Shown here in pieces: positions 17,034 through 25,083 of a stretch of DNA of 52,291 bases. This DNA comes from JAMDCX01 sp049977145 (GTDB lineage: Bacteria > Planctomycetota > Phycisphaerae > WQYP01), in NCBI GenBank assembly GCA_049977145.1, contig JBMFGW010000011.1:1-52291 (forward strand), given 5' to 3'. The translations under genes and the position numbers were made by a program. Below the pieces are notes generated by a model. It saw only the letters and a list, made by a program, of their open reading frames with translations. It was not told the DNA's origin and made no database searches. Each line of letters opens with the position of its first letter. Positions within the stretch are counted from its first letter, which is position 1.

Positions 17034-17061
17034 CGCACGCGAATACACCAAGGAGTACGTG

Positions 17062-17859
17062 ATGATCAAGACGGTGGTGACACGTTTTTCGCAGGGCTAT
17101 CGCACGATACCTTATCCCGATGGCGCGCCGCCGGAAATGCCGGCGCGGTTCCGTGGGCGACCTGTATTCGACGCCGCCAAATGCCCCGAGCATTGCCGCC
17201 AATGTGTGGATGCCTGCCCCACCCAGGCTCTTGCCGTTGTCGCTGGCAAAATCAAGCTGGACTTGGGACGGTGCCTGTTCTGCACCGATTGTGCCGACGC
17301 CTGCCCGGAGAAGGCGATTACGTATTCGCGTGATTATCGTCTGACGGTGCGGCAGGCATCGGATCTTGTGGTCGGTACGGATCAGGAATTAAAATTGGCC
17401 GCCGCACTGGATGGCAAATTACGCAGGCTTTATGGCCGCAGCCTGCAACTGCGGCAAGTCTGTGCCGGCGGGTGCAATGGTTGTGAATCCGATATCAATG
17501 TACTAGGCACCATTGGCTGGGATTTGTCGCGTTTCGGTATTTCATTCGCCGCCTCACCCCGTCATGCCGATGGCCTGCTGATTACCGGGCCGGTAACAAA
17601 CAATATGAAACAGGCCTTGCGAATTGCCTTTGACGCCCTGCCCGATCCCAAAATTGTCATCGCGGTTGGCGCATGCGCCCTGTCGGGCGGCCCTTATATC
17701 AACCACGGCGAAGTAAACAACGGTGCCGCCGGTGTGGTCCCCATTGACCTCTTCATCCCCGGCTGCCCCCCGCACCCCATGACCATTCTGGACGGATTGT
17801 TGAGATTACTGGGTAAAATAGAGACTGCGACGTCACGGGTCGGCGAACTTTCTCGATAA
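17062..17859 (+). CDS. Fused ferredoxin-NuoB-like electron transfer subunit
   Basis: A 265-residue fusion of the HyfH/NuoI-type and HyfI/NuoB-type subunits, separate proteins in E. coli Hyf. The N-terminal domain holds two [4Fe-4S] motifs: CPEHCRQCVDACP (note C-x3-C at the start) and CLFCTDCADACP. The C-terminal domain keeps the proximal cluster ligands CAGGCNGCE, VGACALSGGPY and PGCPPHPMTILDGLL. It should pass electrons from the ferredoxin domain to the large subunit. ATG 17062 has AAGGAG 6 nt upstream; an in-frame ATG at 17023 overlapping the previous gene is less likely. Last gene of the operon. Confidence 0.92.
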   Translation: MIKTVVTRFSQGYRTIPYPDGAPPEMPARFRGRPVFDAAKCPEHCRQCVDACPTQALAVVAGKIKLDLGRCLFCTDCADACPEKAITYSRDYRLTVRQASDLVVGTDQELKLAAALDGKLRRLYGRSLQLRQVCAGGCNGCESDINVLGTIGWDLSRFGISFAASPRHADGLLITGPVTNNMKQALRIAFDALPDPKIVIAVGACALSGGPYINHGEVNNGAAGVVPIDLFIPGCPPHPMTILDGLLRLLGKIETATSRVGELSR

Positions 17860-17902
17860 AAAACATGCCCCGTCCGTTCCCATGCGTAAGCAATTCTCCG
17901 CG

Positions 17903-18757
17903 CTACGCCGGGTCAGCGGACGATGTGAATTGCGGCGCCGACGGTGATTGGCGCATACTTCCGAATTTCCAGCGGCTGCGAATAAATCGGAATATCCGCG
18001 CGGTGGAAAATAGCGCGGCCCCCGTGGAACCCACAAAAAATCCAATAGGCCAATTGGTTAAAAAAGACAGGGCGATGGCGGACCACATCATGCCCACCGC
18101 CAAGGCTACAGATAAAATTAAAACCCGCACGGGGTGCGCGAAAAGTGTCTGGGCCGTAGCCGCCGGCGCCACCAGCAGGCTGAAGACCAGCAACGTGCCG
18201 ACTACCGGCAGGGCCATGGCCGTGACCAGCCCCAGCAGCGTCAGAAACAGCAGGTCGGTGATGCCGGCGCTGACGCCCCGTGATACGGCTAATTCGGGAA
18301 AGGCGGATTGCAACAGCAGCGGGCGATATAGGCCAATCACACCGGCCATAACCACCGTCGAAATAATCGCAACGGGCAGCAGATCGGCGGCGGAGACTCC
18401 TAACACTTCGCCAAACAGCAGCGAGTATACTGCCGGTGCATAGGCGTTGGTCATACTCAAGAGTAACGCCCCCGATGCCATGAGCGTAACGAGTACCAAG
18501 CCGGCTGCTACTTCTTTGCGCCCCAGTCGCTGGAGTTGCTGCAGCAGCAGAACACCGATGGTCACAAAAGCCAGCAGGCCCCAAAGGGGCTGAATTCCCA
18601 GTAACTGCGCCGCCGCCGCTCCCGGGAAAGTACCCATGGGCAGAACATGCGCGGCAAAGGCGGAACGTCGCAGAACCACGAAAAATCCCAAGATACCCGC
18701 AGTAATGGCGATGATCGTGGCGGCTACCCAAGTATTGATCATAAAGCTGGCGAACAT
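17903..18757 (-). CDS. Metal ABC transporter permease (ABC-3 family), second
   Basis: A 284-residue integral membrane protein of the ABC-3 (ZnuB/MntB) family for zinc or manganese import. It has about eight hydrophobic helices, including ILGFFVVLRRSAFAAHVLPMGTFPGAAAA, the motif region typical of the family, and VVGTLLVFSLLVAPAATAQ near the cytoplasmic coupling site. A longer open frame runs upstream to 19237, but that part is the antisense-like shadow of the preceding permease. ATG 18757 has AGAGGT about 9 nt before it and lies 5 bp after the previous gene. The end is convergent to the Ehr-like operon. Confidence 0.88.
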   Translation of the reverse strand: MFASFMINTWVAATIIAITAGILGFFVVLRRSAFAAHVLPMGTFPGAAAAQLLGIQPLWGLLAFVTIGVLLLQQLQRLGRKEVAAGLVLVTLMASGALLLSMTNAYAPAVYSLLFGEVLGVSAADLLPVAIISTVVMAGVIGLYRPLLLQSAFPELAVSRGVSAGITDLLFLTLLGLVTAMALPVVGTLLVFSLLVAPAATAQTLFAHPVRVLILSVALAVGMMWSAIALSFLTNWPIGFFVGSTGAALFSTARIFRFIRSRWKFGSMRQSPSAPQFTSSADPA

Positions 18758-18762
18758 ACCGT

Positions 18763-19668
18763 TTACCTCTTGACATTGGCTGGTGATAGCTCGGCCGCCA
18801 TCATGCGCCGGCGCAGAACATACTCGCACGGAACACTCAGGAGGTACGTTGTAAAAATAATGGCCACCACAAAAAAACTCACTGGCCATGCGTTCCCCGA
18901 AAACCAGTAGTAACTTTCGTAGGCCATCCAAATTCCGCCCCATACCGCCAGTAGTCCCAGTACTATCGCCCACACGATCACCGTCGCCGGTCGGCGACTG
19001 AGGCGCAACGCCGCCGCCGTCGGACCGATCAGTAGCGCGGAAGCCAACACGGAACCCACACAAAGTGCGGCCAGCGCCACCGCCCCGGCCAGCGTCAGTA
19101 AATGCAGAATCCCCACCCACCGGTTGGAAATGCCCCGGGTGGAAGCAAGCTCCGGATCCGCCACGCTCAACAATAGCGGCCGGTACAGTAACGCCACCGT
19201 TCCTAAACCCAATGCGGCCACGATAAGGGCCGGCCACACCAGGTTGGAAGGCAGGGCAAACATGGATCCGAACATGACCATCACGGCCGCTCCGGTGGTA
19301 CTGGTGGTGGTAATGTCAAAATAGAGAAACAATGCGGAAAGTCCAAGGCCGGCGCCTAGAACAATCCCTGTAGCCACATCCTGATCGCGCACTTTACGCA
19401 CGCCCAGAAATTCCAGACTCACCGCCGCGAGGGCGGCGATACCCAAAAAACCCGCCAGCGGACTGATGCCCAGAAAAAAAGACGCCGAACCGCCGGCACT
19501 GCTGACATCGCCTAACGCATGGCCGGCAAAGGCATGGCCGCGCAAAATGGTAAACACCCCGATGACCGCGCTGACCACGGCGGCGCTGCTGCCTACCAGC
19601 AGCGCCGTTCGCACCGGCCCGCTATGGAAAAAACTCCAATGTAAAAGCTGTGCCATCCACGTCAGCAT
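18763..19668 (-). CDS. Metal ABC transporter permease (ABC-3 family), first
   Basis: A 301-residue ABC-3 family permease with about eight helices. Key region: FTILRGHAFAGHALGDVSSAGG, the conserved AGHAL..V element of ZnuB-type proteins, and LCVGSVLASALLIGPTAAALRL near the coupling loop. It is similar in plan to, but clearly different in sequence from, the neighbouring permease, so the transporter probably has a heterodimeric membrane domain. It starts directly at the end of the ATPase gene (adjacent, 0 bp gap). Confidence 0.9.
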   Translation of the reverse strand: MLTWMAQLLHWSFFHSGPVRTALLVGSSAAVVSAVIGVFTILRGHAFAGHALGDVSSAGGSASFFLGISPLAGFLGIAALAAVSLEFLGVRKVRDQDVATGIVLGAGLGLSALFLYFDITTTSTTGAAVMVMFGSMFALPSNLVWPALIVAALGLGTVALLYRPLLLSVADPELASTRGISNRWVGILHLLTLAGAVALAALCVGSVLASALLIGPTAAALRLSRRPATVIVWAIVLGLLAVWGGIWMAYESYYWFSGNAWPVSFFVVAIIFTTYLLSVPCEYVLRRRMMAAELSPANVKR

Positions 19669-20625
19669 TTATCCTTTTCCTCCGCCGTCCCCGTCATTTT
19701 CCTCCAGATAACAGATATCTTCCCGCTCTTGTGATTGGACATTCGGAAGTACCAGAATGCGCCCGCCGTATTTGATCACGGCCACGGGATAACCGTACAA
19801 CCGACTTAAAGATTGCGCCTGTACCACCTCATCAACACTGCCGCTGGCGGCGCGGCCCCGAGCCAAGTACACGATGCGATCCAAAAGTGACAACAGTGGA
19901 TTCATATCATGGGCCGTTACCAGAACCGCAATTCCATGGACCCGGGTGAGATGGCCCAGCAACTGCGCTAATTCGCTGGCGGAACGAAAATCCAGATTAG
20001 CCAGCGGCTCGTCGAGAAGCAGCAAGCGGGGCTGGCGTGCCATGGCATGGGCGATTACCGCCCGCTGCTGCTGCCCACCGGACAATTCCCCGATCCGTTG
20101 ATAGGCGAAACTTTCCGCTCCCACCGCATGGATGGCTCGGTCGACTTGCTCCCGCAGGCGACGCGAAAACCACCGCGGACCCAGGCGGTGTCCGTCGCAA
20201 CCCAGTTGCACCAGGTCATAAACCCGCAGCGGCAGATCCGGAGAAAAAACTATCTTCTGCGGCACGTAGCCCACTAAATCACGCGATTTCGCAGGATCAA
20301 GTCCGCCGATGCTTACGCGGCCATGCGGTGTATGTTGTAAGCCTATGAGGCTGCGCAGTAACGTTGTTTTCCCCGCTCCGTTCTCGCCGATCAGTCCGCA
20401 AAACTCGCCCGGTTGTACACTGAACGTAACTCCTTGCAGCAGTGTGCGGGCGCCAATTCGCACCGTCAGGTCTTCCACCGCCAGTACCGGTCCGCCAGCC
20501 TGATCAGAAAGCGCTTTGGTCATAAGGGGGGATGGCGCGGATTTTTCGGATTCTGGCCCTGCGTTATGGCTGGAATACATTTGTTTTTCGTTGGCTGTGA
20601 TTTGTATATCCTCGCGTTTGGCCAT
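19669..20625 (-). CDS. Metal ABC transporter ATP-binding protein
   Basis: The ATPase (318 residues) of the zinc/manganese importer. Walker A is GENGAGKTT, the ABC signature LSGGQQQR, Walker B LLLLDEPLANLD, and the switch His lies in VTAHDMNPLL. The start is taken at ATG 20625 (MAKREDIQ) with GGGGAAA upstream; a TTG further out at 20673 is unlikely. About 50 N-terminal residues before the ABC core (LAVEDLTVRIG) have no family match and may be unstructured. An internal start at 20523 is possible. It is separated from the upstream binding-protein gene by 171 bp containing a stem-loop. Confidence 0.92.
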   Translation of the reverse strand: MAKREDIQITANEKQMYSSHNAGPESEKSAPSPLMTKALSDQAGGPVLAVEDLTVRIGARTLLQGVTFSVQPGEFCGLIGENGAGKTTLLRSLIGLQHTPHGRVSIGGLDPAKSRDLVGYVPQKIVFSPDLPLRVYDLVQLGCDGHRLGPRWFSRRLREQVDRAIHAVGAESFAYQRIGELSGGQQQRAVIAHAMARQPRLLLLDEPLANLDFRSASELAQLLGHLTRVHGIAVLVTAHDMNPLLSLLDRIVYLARGRAASGSVDEVVQAQSLSRLYGYPVAVIKYGGRILVLPNVQSQEREDICYLEENDGDGGGKG

Positions 20626-20743
20626 GGAAATTTTTCCCCATCTGCTGCCTAACTGACATTTTTGCACAGTCAAACATTATACCTTTAACATGCTGGTGCC
20701 GTGCGCAACACAATCTGCAGGGAACTATACCATAAACCACCTG

Positions 20744-20782
20744 CCTTCCAACCCCTTGGCGCCCATACGGGGCGCTGGAAGG
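20744..20782 (-). other. Stem-loop between binding-protein and ATPase genes
   Basis: CCTTCCA (20744-20750) pairs with TGGAAGG (20776-20782), and GCGCCC (20759-20764) with GGGCGC (20770-20775). This makes a two-part hairpin with a bulge, 14 bp downstream of the znuA-like stop codon. On the transcribed minus strand no T-tract follows, so it is more likely an mRNA-stabilising or attenuating structure than a full terminator. Confidence 0.6.
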
Positions 20783-20796
20783 TTTTGCTTGCGACA

Positions 20797-21741
20797 CTAT
20801 TTTAGCACCGTCGTGGAGATACCGCGTGTTACGGCTAGACGTAACGCATTGACTTCAGCCAGCATCCAACGTTGATAGCTGTATCCTGTGGGCATGGTTT
20901 CATAAACCCCGACCACCGGAATTTGCGACTTCTCGGCCAGGCGCAGGAATGACGAGGTTAGCGGATCGGTCACCTGTTGGTTATAGACAAATACTTTGAC
21001 CTTGTGCTTACGAAACAGTCGATTCTGAATGCTGACATCCTGCGGTGCCGGATCGGTACCGTTCATGATAGCCGCCTGCAGGTTCCATGGTGTTTTAATA
21101 ATACATCCGGTTGCTTGCAGCATGTAATCCCCCACCGGCTCGGTAACTGCAACCGGCGTGCCCCCTAACTGCTGCTTGAAACTGGCAATGGCCGTATACC
21201 AGGGCTTGAGTGCGGCATCGAACCGTGTAACATTATGCAGGAAATAGCGTGTGTGCTCGGGTTCCAGTTTACATAACGCCTTGGCGATGGCGTGCGCCAC
21301 GTCCGGCATGGTCTGTGGTTTATACCATAAGTGCGGGTTCGGTGTGTTTTCCGGCAAGCGCAGCAAATGCTGCACGACGATCACCTGCCGGTTCGCCTTG
21401 GGGGCGGCGGCCAAAATATTTCTAACCCATGAATCATAGCCCAAGCCGTTGCGCACAACCAATTGGCAATTCGCGACTGCAGTGGCCACCGATGGGCTGG
21501 CCTCGAAAACGTGCGGATCGGTATTTGGATCACTTTCAATGGCGCTAACCGTCACGTACTTGCCCCCAATTTGCGTGATGACATTGGCATACTGGTTTTC
21601 CACCCCCACGGCGCGAATCTTGGCGTGGGCCGCTCCGGCTATTCCCAGACCCGGAATCGTGGCAGCGGCCAAAACGGCAATCGCGCAACGCATGCGGGAA
21701 AGCAAACCGGCGGCGCCGGTACGACACAGGAATGGACGCAT
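20797..21741 (-). CDS. Zinc/manganese ABC transporter substrate-binding protein
   Basis: A 314-residue periplasmic binding protein of cluster A-I (ZnuA/TroA type). A signal peptide is visible (RMRCAIAVLAAATIPGLGIAGAAHA, cleavage near residue 40). Metal ligands expected in the family are seen as DPHVFEASPS and NPHLWYKPQTM (two His). The third position lies in TEPVGDYML, where an acidic residue replaces the usual His, and a C-terminal acidic ligand may be in VGVYETMP. No His-rich loop, typical of many ZnuA proteins, is present, so zinc versus manganese cannot be settled. ATG 21741 has AAAGGAG 8 nt upstream; the longer open frame to 21873 crosses the promoter and is not used. Confidence 0.9.
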   Translation of the reverse strand: MRPFLCRTGAAGLLSRMRCAIAVLAAATIPGLGIAGAAHAKIRAVGVENQYANVITQIGGKYVTVSAIESDPNTDPHVFEASPSVATAVANCQLVVRNGLGYDSWVRNILAAAPKANRQVIVVQHLLRLPENTPNPHLWYKPQTMPDVAHAIAKALCKLEPEHTRYFLHNVTRFDAALKPWYTAIASFKQQLGGTPVAVTEPVGDYMLQATGCIIKTPWNLQAAIMNGTDPAPQDVSIQNRLFRKHKVKVFVYNQQVTDPLTSSFLRLAEKSQIPVVGVYETMPTGYSYQRWMLAEVNALRLAVTRGISTTVLK

Positions 21742-21849
21742 GTTGTAATCTCCTTTAGAGCGGCCCATCGGGCTGTGGCCAAAACTTCGCTGCGCCAGCC
21801 ACGCACGGAGAATGGCTGCGCCGGACACGCCAAAGTCACCACTTCTATA

Positions 21850-21901
21850 TTTATACAACGTTATACTATTCACGTCAAGGCTTCCTTATACGTTGTAATA
21901 C
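21850..21901 (-). promoter_or_regulatory. Promoter and candidate metal-repressor operators of znuA-like gene
   Basis: On the minus strand, TTGACG (21873-21878) and TATAAA (21850-21855) are spaced exactly 17 bp. The element GTATAACGTTGTATAAA (21850-21866) overlaps the -10 and spacer. A related element in opposite orientation, TATACGTTGTAATA (21887-21900), lies just upstream of the -35. Both share CGTTGTA. Paired, partly palindromic AT-rich boxes at these positions are expected of a Zur- or MntR-type repressor. Confidence 0.65.
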
Positions 21902-22307
21902 TCGGATGTTGCGGTGCTGGAGTGCAGCCCCACCGACATTGGACGCAGGTAGCTGGTTGCCGTAGGCCATCGGCAGCGCGCGGTGTTATGGAGAATTCTG
22001 CGCTATGGGAATGACACCTGCGTCCGCGGCCTCTATCGGGCCAGTTTTCCGGTGCCCCGGTGTGCGGTAAACAGTTACGGACGCGGGCGGCAACAGGGTT
22101 TATATCAGGCTGGTGCTCTGGTAAGCCTACAAATTAGAATTGATTATCCAACAATTCTGTAACATTAGCGTTATACTTTGGGCGATTCGGGTGGGATTGA
22201 TTTGCCCATCCGACGGATGTTTTGCGCGGTAGATCGCATAAAATGCGTGTTCCGGCGACAAGCATCCCGGCCTGGAGTAAACCGGACTTTTCCGGGAGCA
22301 ATGGGTT
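21902..22307. other. Intergenic region before glycosyltransferase operon
   Basis: No gene is recognisable between the divergent metal importer and glycosyltransferase operons. A TATACT hexamer occurs at 22172-22177, but no good -35 lies 16-18 bp before it. Nothing else stands out. Confidence 0.4.
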
Positions 22308-23105
22308 ATGGACAACCTCGAATTATCCGTCATCGCGCCGGCGTTTAATGAACTGGATAATATCCAGCCCCTGGTGGAACGCATCCGGGACATATTTATA
22401 CCGCTGCACTTGCGGTTTGAGGCGATTATTGTCGATGATGGCAGCACCGATGGCACGCGCGAAAAACTTGTGGAACTGGCTAAGGTGTACCCGTGGCTGC
22501 GCGTGGTGTCATTAACCCACAATAGCGGGCAGACCGCGGCCATGGATGCGGGTTTCCGCGCCGCCCACGGAAAAATCTGGGGTACGGTGGATGCGGATAT
22601 GCAAAATGATCCGGGGGAAATTCCGCGCCTCATGGCCATGTTGGGGCCGGATGTGGATATGGTTAATGGCTGGCGAAAAAAACGCAGCGACAATGCCCTG
22701 CGTTTAATTCAAACCAAAATCGCCAACGGCATCCGCAATTGGATCAGCGAAGAAAGCATTCAAGACTCGGCCTGTTCCTTAAAAGTATACAAACGGCAAT
22801 GTTTGGAAGGGCTGACGTTATATAAGGGCATGCACCGCTTTTTTCCCACCCTGGTGAAGATGCGCGGATACAAAGTTATTGAAGTGCCGGTGAGCCACAA
22901 TCCTCGACTGCACGGTGTGACCAAGTATAAATTTGGCAGCCGGGTGATACGAGCGTTTATTGATTTACTGGCGGTGCGCTGGATGAAAAAACGTCAACTG
23001 CGGTACAGCGCGGCGGAAATTACGCCGACCGTAACATCGGGTGCGGCAAGCCGGCAACAACACACACAATCAAACATACAATATCCTATCAACAGAGGTG
23101 CATAA
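22308..23105 (+). CDS. Family 2 glycosyltransferase, dolichol-phosphate-mannose-synthase-like
   Basis: A 265-residue GT-A fold glycosyltransferase. The nucleotide-sugar region IVDDGSTDGT (residues about 43-52), the metal-binding DADMQNDPGEIPRL and a distal HNPRLHGVTKYKFG motif place it with the DPM1/ArnC/GtrB group that moves a sugar to a polyprenyl phosphate. The C-terminal membrane helices of ArnC-type enzymes are absent, so it is the soluble DPM1-like form. The gene is followed one base later by lpxA, implying an operon for outer-envelope lipid or glycan synthesis. GGGAGC precedes the ATG. Confidence 0.88.
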   Translation: MDNLELSVIAPAFNELDNIQPLVERIRDIFIPLHLRFEAIIVDDGSTDGTREKLVELAKVYPWLRVVSLTHNSGQTAAMDAGFRAAHGKIWGTVDADMQNDPGEIPRLMAMLGPDVDMVNGWRKKRSDNALRLIQTKIANGIRNWISEESIQDSACSLKVYKRQCLEGLTLYKGMHRFFPTLVKMRGYKVIEVPVSHNPRLHGVTKYKFGSRVIRAFIDLLAVRWMKKRQLRYSAAEITPTVTSGAASRQQHTQSNIQYPINRGA

Positions 23106-23106
23106 T

Positions 23107-23940
23107 ATGATGCGTTCATTGATTCACCCCACCGCCATTATTGATCCGCAGGCCCGCATCGACCCCACCGTTCGGATCGGAGCCTACAGCGTTATTGAAG
23201 GCCCGGTGACAATCGGGCCGGATTGTGGCATTGCATCGCAGGTGAAACTCATCGGCCCGCTGGAAATGGGGCGGGGCAATAGCGTTCATAGCTTGGCGGT
23301 ACTGGGAGATGCGCCGCAGGATTTGAAATACCATGATCAGCCCAGCCGGTTGATCATTGGCGAAAACAATATTTTCCGGGAACACGTTACCGTACATCGC
23401 GGCACGGGCGGCGATACGATCATCGGCTCCAACGGCTTTTTCATGGTGGGATCGCACATTGGTCATAACTGCCGGGTGGGCGATGGCGTGACGCTGGTTA
23501 ATAGCGCGGTATTGGGCGGCCATGTGCAGGTATTTGACCGGGCGATAATTGGGGGCCTGTGCGCGGTGCATCAATTCTGCCGGGTGGGTCGCTTGGCGAT
23601 GATCAGTAATAATTCGGCGCATAATGTGGATATTCCACCGTTCTGCATTGCCATGGATATTAATATGGTGACGCAATTGAATGCGGTGGGATTGCGGCGC
23701 TCCGGCATCGCCCGTGACAACATCAATGCCATTCGGCAGATGTTCAAAATATTATTCCGGGATAATCGGGGGTTGTCCTTGAATAAAAATATCACCTTGC
23801 TGCCGCCGGACTTACAGGCCGTTCCGGAAGTCCGGGAATTCACCGATTTTGTGGTCAATTCCAAGCGTGGCATCGCGCGATTCAAGCCCTGGTCCGAGCG
23901 GCAGTCGCGGCAGATGGATCCCGCGCCGGCGGAAGATTAA
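23107..23940 (+). CDS. lpxA: Acyl-ACP--UDP-N-acetylglucosamine O-acyltransferase
   Basis: First enzyme of lipid A biosynthesis, acylating UDP-GlcNAc at the 3-hydroxyl. The protein (277 residues) is a left-handed beta-helix of hexapeptide repeats: IHPTAIIDPQARIDPTVRIG, then the active-site His region NSAVLGGHVQVFDRAIIGGL with CAVHQFCRVG. The C-terminal helical part (GLRRSGIARDNINAI) matches LpxA. Starts at the tandem ATGs 23107/23110 after AGAGGTG; an earlier in-frame start at 23041 lies inside the previous gene. Its presence argues for an LPS-containing outer membrane. No other lpx genes are in the window. Confidence 0.95.
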   Translation: MMRSLIHPTAIIDPQARIDPTVRIGAYSVIEGPVTIGPDCGIASQVKLIGPLEMGRGNSVHSLAVLGDAPQDLKYHDQPSRLIIGENNIFREHVTVHRGTGGDTIIGSNGFFMVGSHIGHNCRVGDGVTLVNSAVLGGHVQVFDRAIIGGLCAVHQFCRVGRLAMISNNSAHNVDIPPFCIAMDINMVTQLNAVGLRRSGIARDNINAIRQMFKILFRDNRGLSLNKNITLLPPDLQAVPEVREFTDFVVNSKRGIARFKPWSERQSRQMDPAPAED

Positions 23941-25082
23941 TGCCAGGCCCTGTTCGAGGCACAATCCGGAATGGTAATGCGGGTGCAGACGTGATGAATA
24001 GAACCGCAATGCGAATGCTGGATGCCAACTTCAACCGCGCCCGGGAGGCGCTGCGCACATTGGAAGATTATTGCCGCTTTGTGCTTAATGACGGCGTCCT
24101 TTCCAGTAGCTGCAAAACCCTTCGCCATGAACTTTGTGTCCACACAACATCTCTGGGTGGAAATGATGCGGTGCTGTATCGCGATACTCCGGGTGATGTG
24201 GGTGTCACCATTAAGGCCCGTGATGAATTATCTCGCAATACGCCGGAACAGATCGTTGTGGCTGCGGGCAGACGATTGACGGAGGCTCTGCGTGTACTGG
24301 AAGAACTCGCTAAACTGGAATCAGCTGCGGTGGCAGCGCCGCTGGAGTCTCTGCGTTACCAATCCTATAGCATCGAACAGGCTATCCTGCGGCAAGCGGC
24401 GCAGCAGAATAAAATGCCGGGTGTCGGCCTGCATGTTCTGCTGACGGAATCGTTGTGTCGGCATCCTTGGCGTGAAACGCTCAATGCAATTCTGCGGGGA
24501 GGTGCGGATGTTGTGCAATTGCGGGAGAAAGAATTAAATGACGGGGAATTATTGGTGCGGGCACGCATCGTGGCGGAAGAATGCCGCAAATATGGCCGCC
24601 TGTCGATAATTAATGATCGCACGGATATTGTTCTGGCGGCGGGAGCGTCGGGCGTTCACCTGGGGCAGGAAGATATGCCGTGCGAACAGGCCCGTAAACT
24701 TGCAGGATCGCAAGTGATTATTGGTGTGTCAACCGAAAATATCCAACAGGCGCACGCGGCGCTGCGGGCGGGCGCAAGTTATATTGGGGCCGGGCCGATG
24801 TTTCCCACTAGCACCAAGGCAAAGCCGCAGCTGGCCGGACCGGGATATGTTCGCGAATTGATCGCGGGGGAATTTCAACTGCCGATAGTTGCCATCGGCG
24901 GCATTTCCATAGGAAATCTGCCGCAACTCATCGCGGCGGGAGTGACAACCGTCGCGGTAAGCTCCGCGGTGATTTCCGCCGATGATCCCGGGGCGGTGTG
25001 CGGGGAATTGCGAAACATGCTGCTGCGCGCCACCGCGACGGAAGGTTCGGATGCAATATCAGCATCGAAGCGTGGTGCGTGA
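23940..25082 (+). CDS. thiE: Thiamine-phosphate synthase with N-terminal extension domain
   Basis: Joins HMP-pyrophosphate and the thiazole phosphate to make thiamin phosphate. The C-terminal 210 residues are a ThiE TIM barrel: VVQLREKELNDGELL, SIINDRTDIVLAAGASGVHLGQEDM (diphosphate/Mg site), GVSTENIQQA and GAGPMFPTSTK. The first 160 residues are a helical domain beginning MLDANFNRAREALRTLEDYCRF, which occurs fused to ThiE in several phyla. The ATG at 23940 overlaps the lpxA stop; ATG 23994 (MNRTAMRMLDANFN) begins nearer the conserved domain and may be the true start. No TPP riboswitch is visible, in keeping with its internal operon position. Confidence 0.92.
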   Translation: MPGPVRGTIRNGNAGADVMNRTAMRMLDANFNRAREALRTLEDYCRFVLNDGVLSSSCKTLRHELCVHTTSLGGNDAVLYRDTPGDVGVTIKARDELSRNTPEQIVVAAGRRLTEALRVLEELAKLESAAVAAPLESLRYQSYSIEQAILRQAAQQNKMPGVGLHVLLTESLCRHPWRETLNAILRGGADVVQLREKELNDGELLVRARIVAEECRKYGRLSIINDRTDIVLAAGASGVHLGQEDMPCEQARKLAGSQVIIGVSTENIQQAHAALRAGASYIGAGPMFPTSTKAKPQLAGPGYVRELIAGEFQLPIVAIGGISIGNLPQLIAAGVTTVAVSSAVISADDPGAVCGELRNMLLRATATEGSDAISASKRGA

Positions 25083-25083
25083 C

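Noticed and set aside
15477..17859. A functional [NiFe] hydrogenase
   Set aside because: Neither CGxC nor the C-terminal CxxC is present in the large subunit, and no maturation genes are found.
18758..19237. In-frame upstream extension of the second metal permease by 160 residues
   Set aside because: It is rich in Gly and Arg with no membrane segments, overlaps the first permease in another frame, and a good ribosome-binding site precedes the internal ATG 18757.
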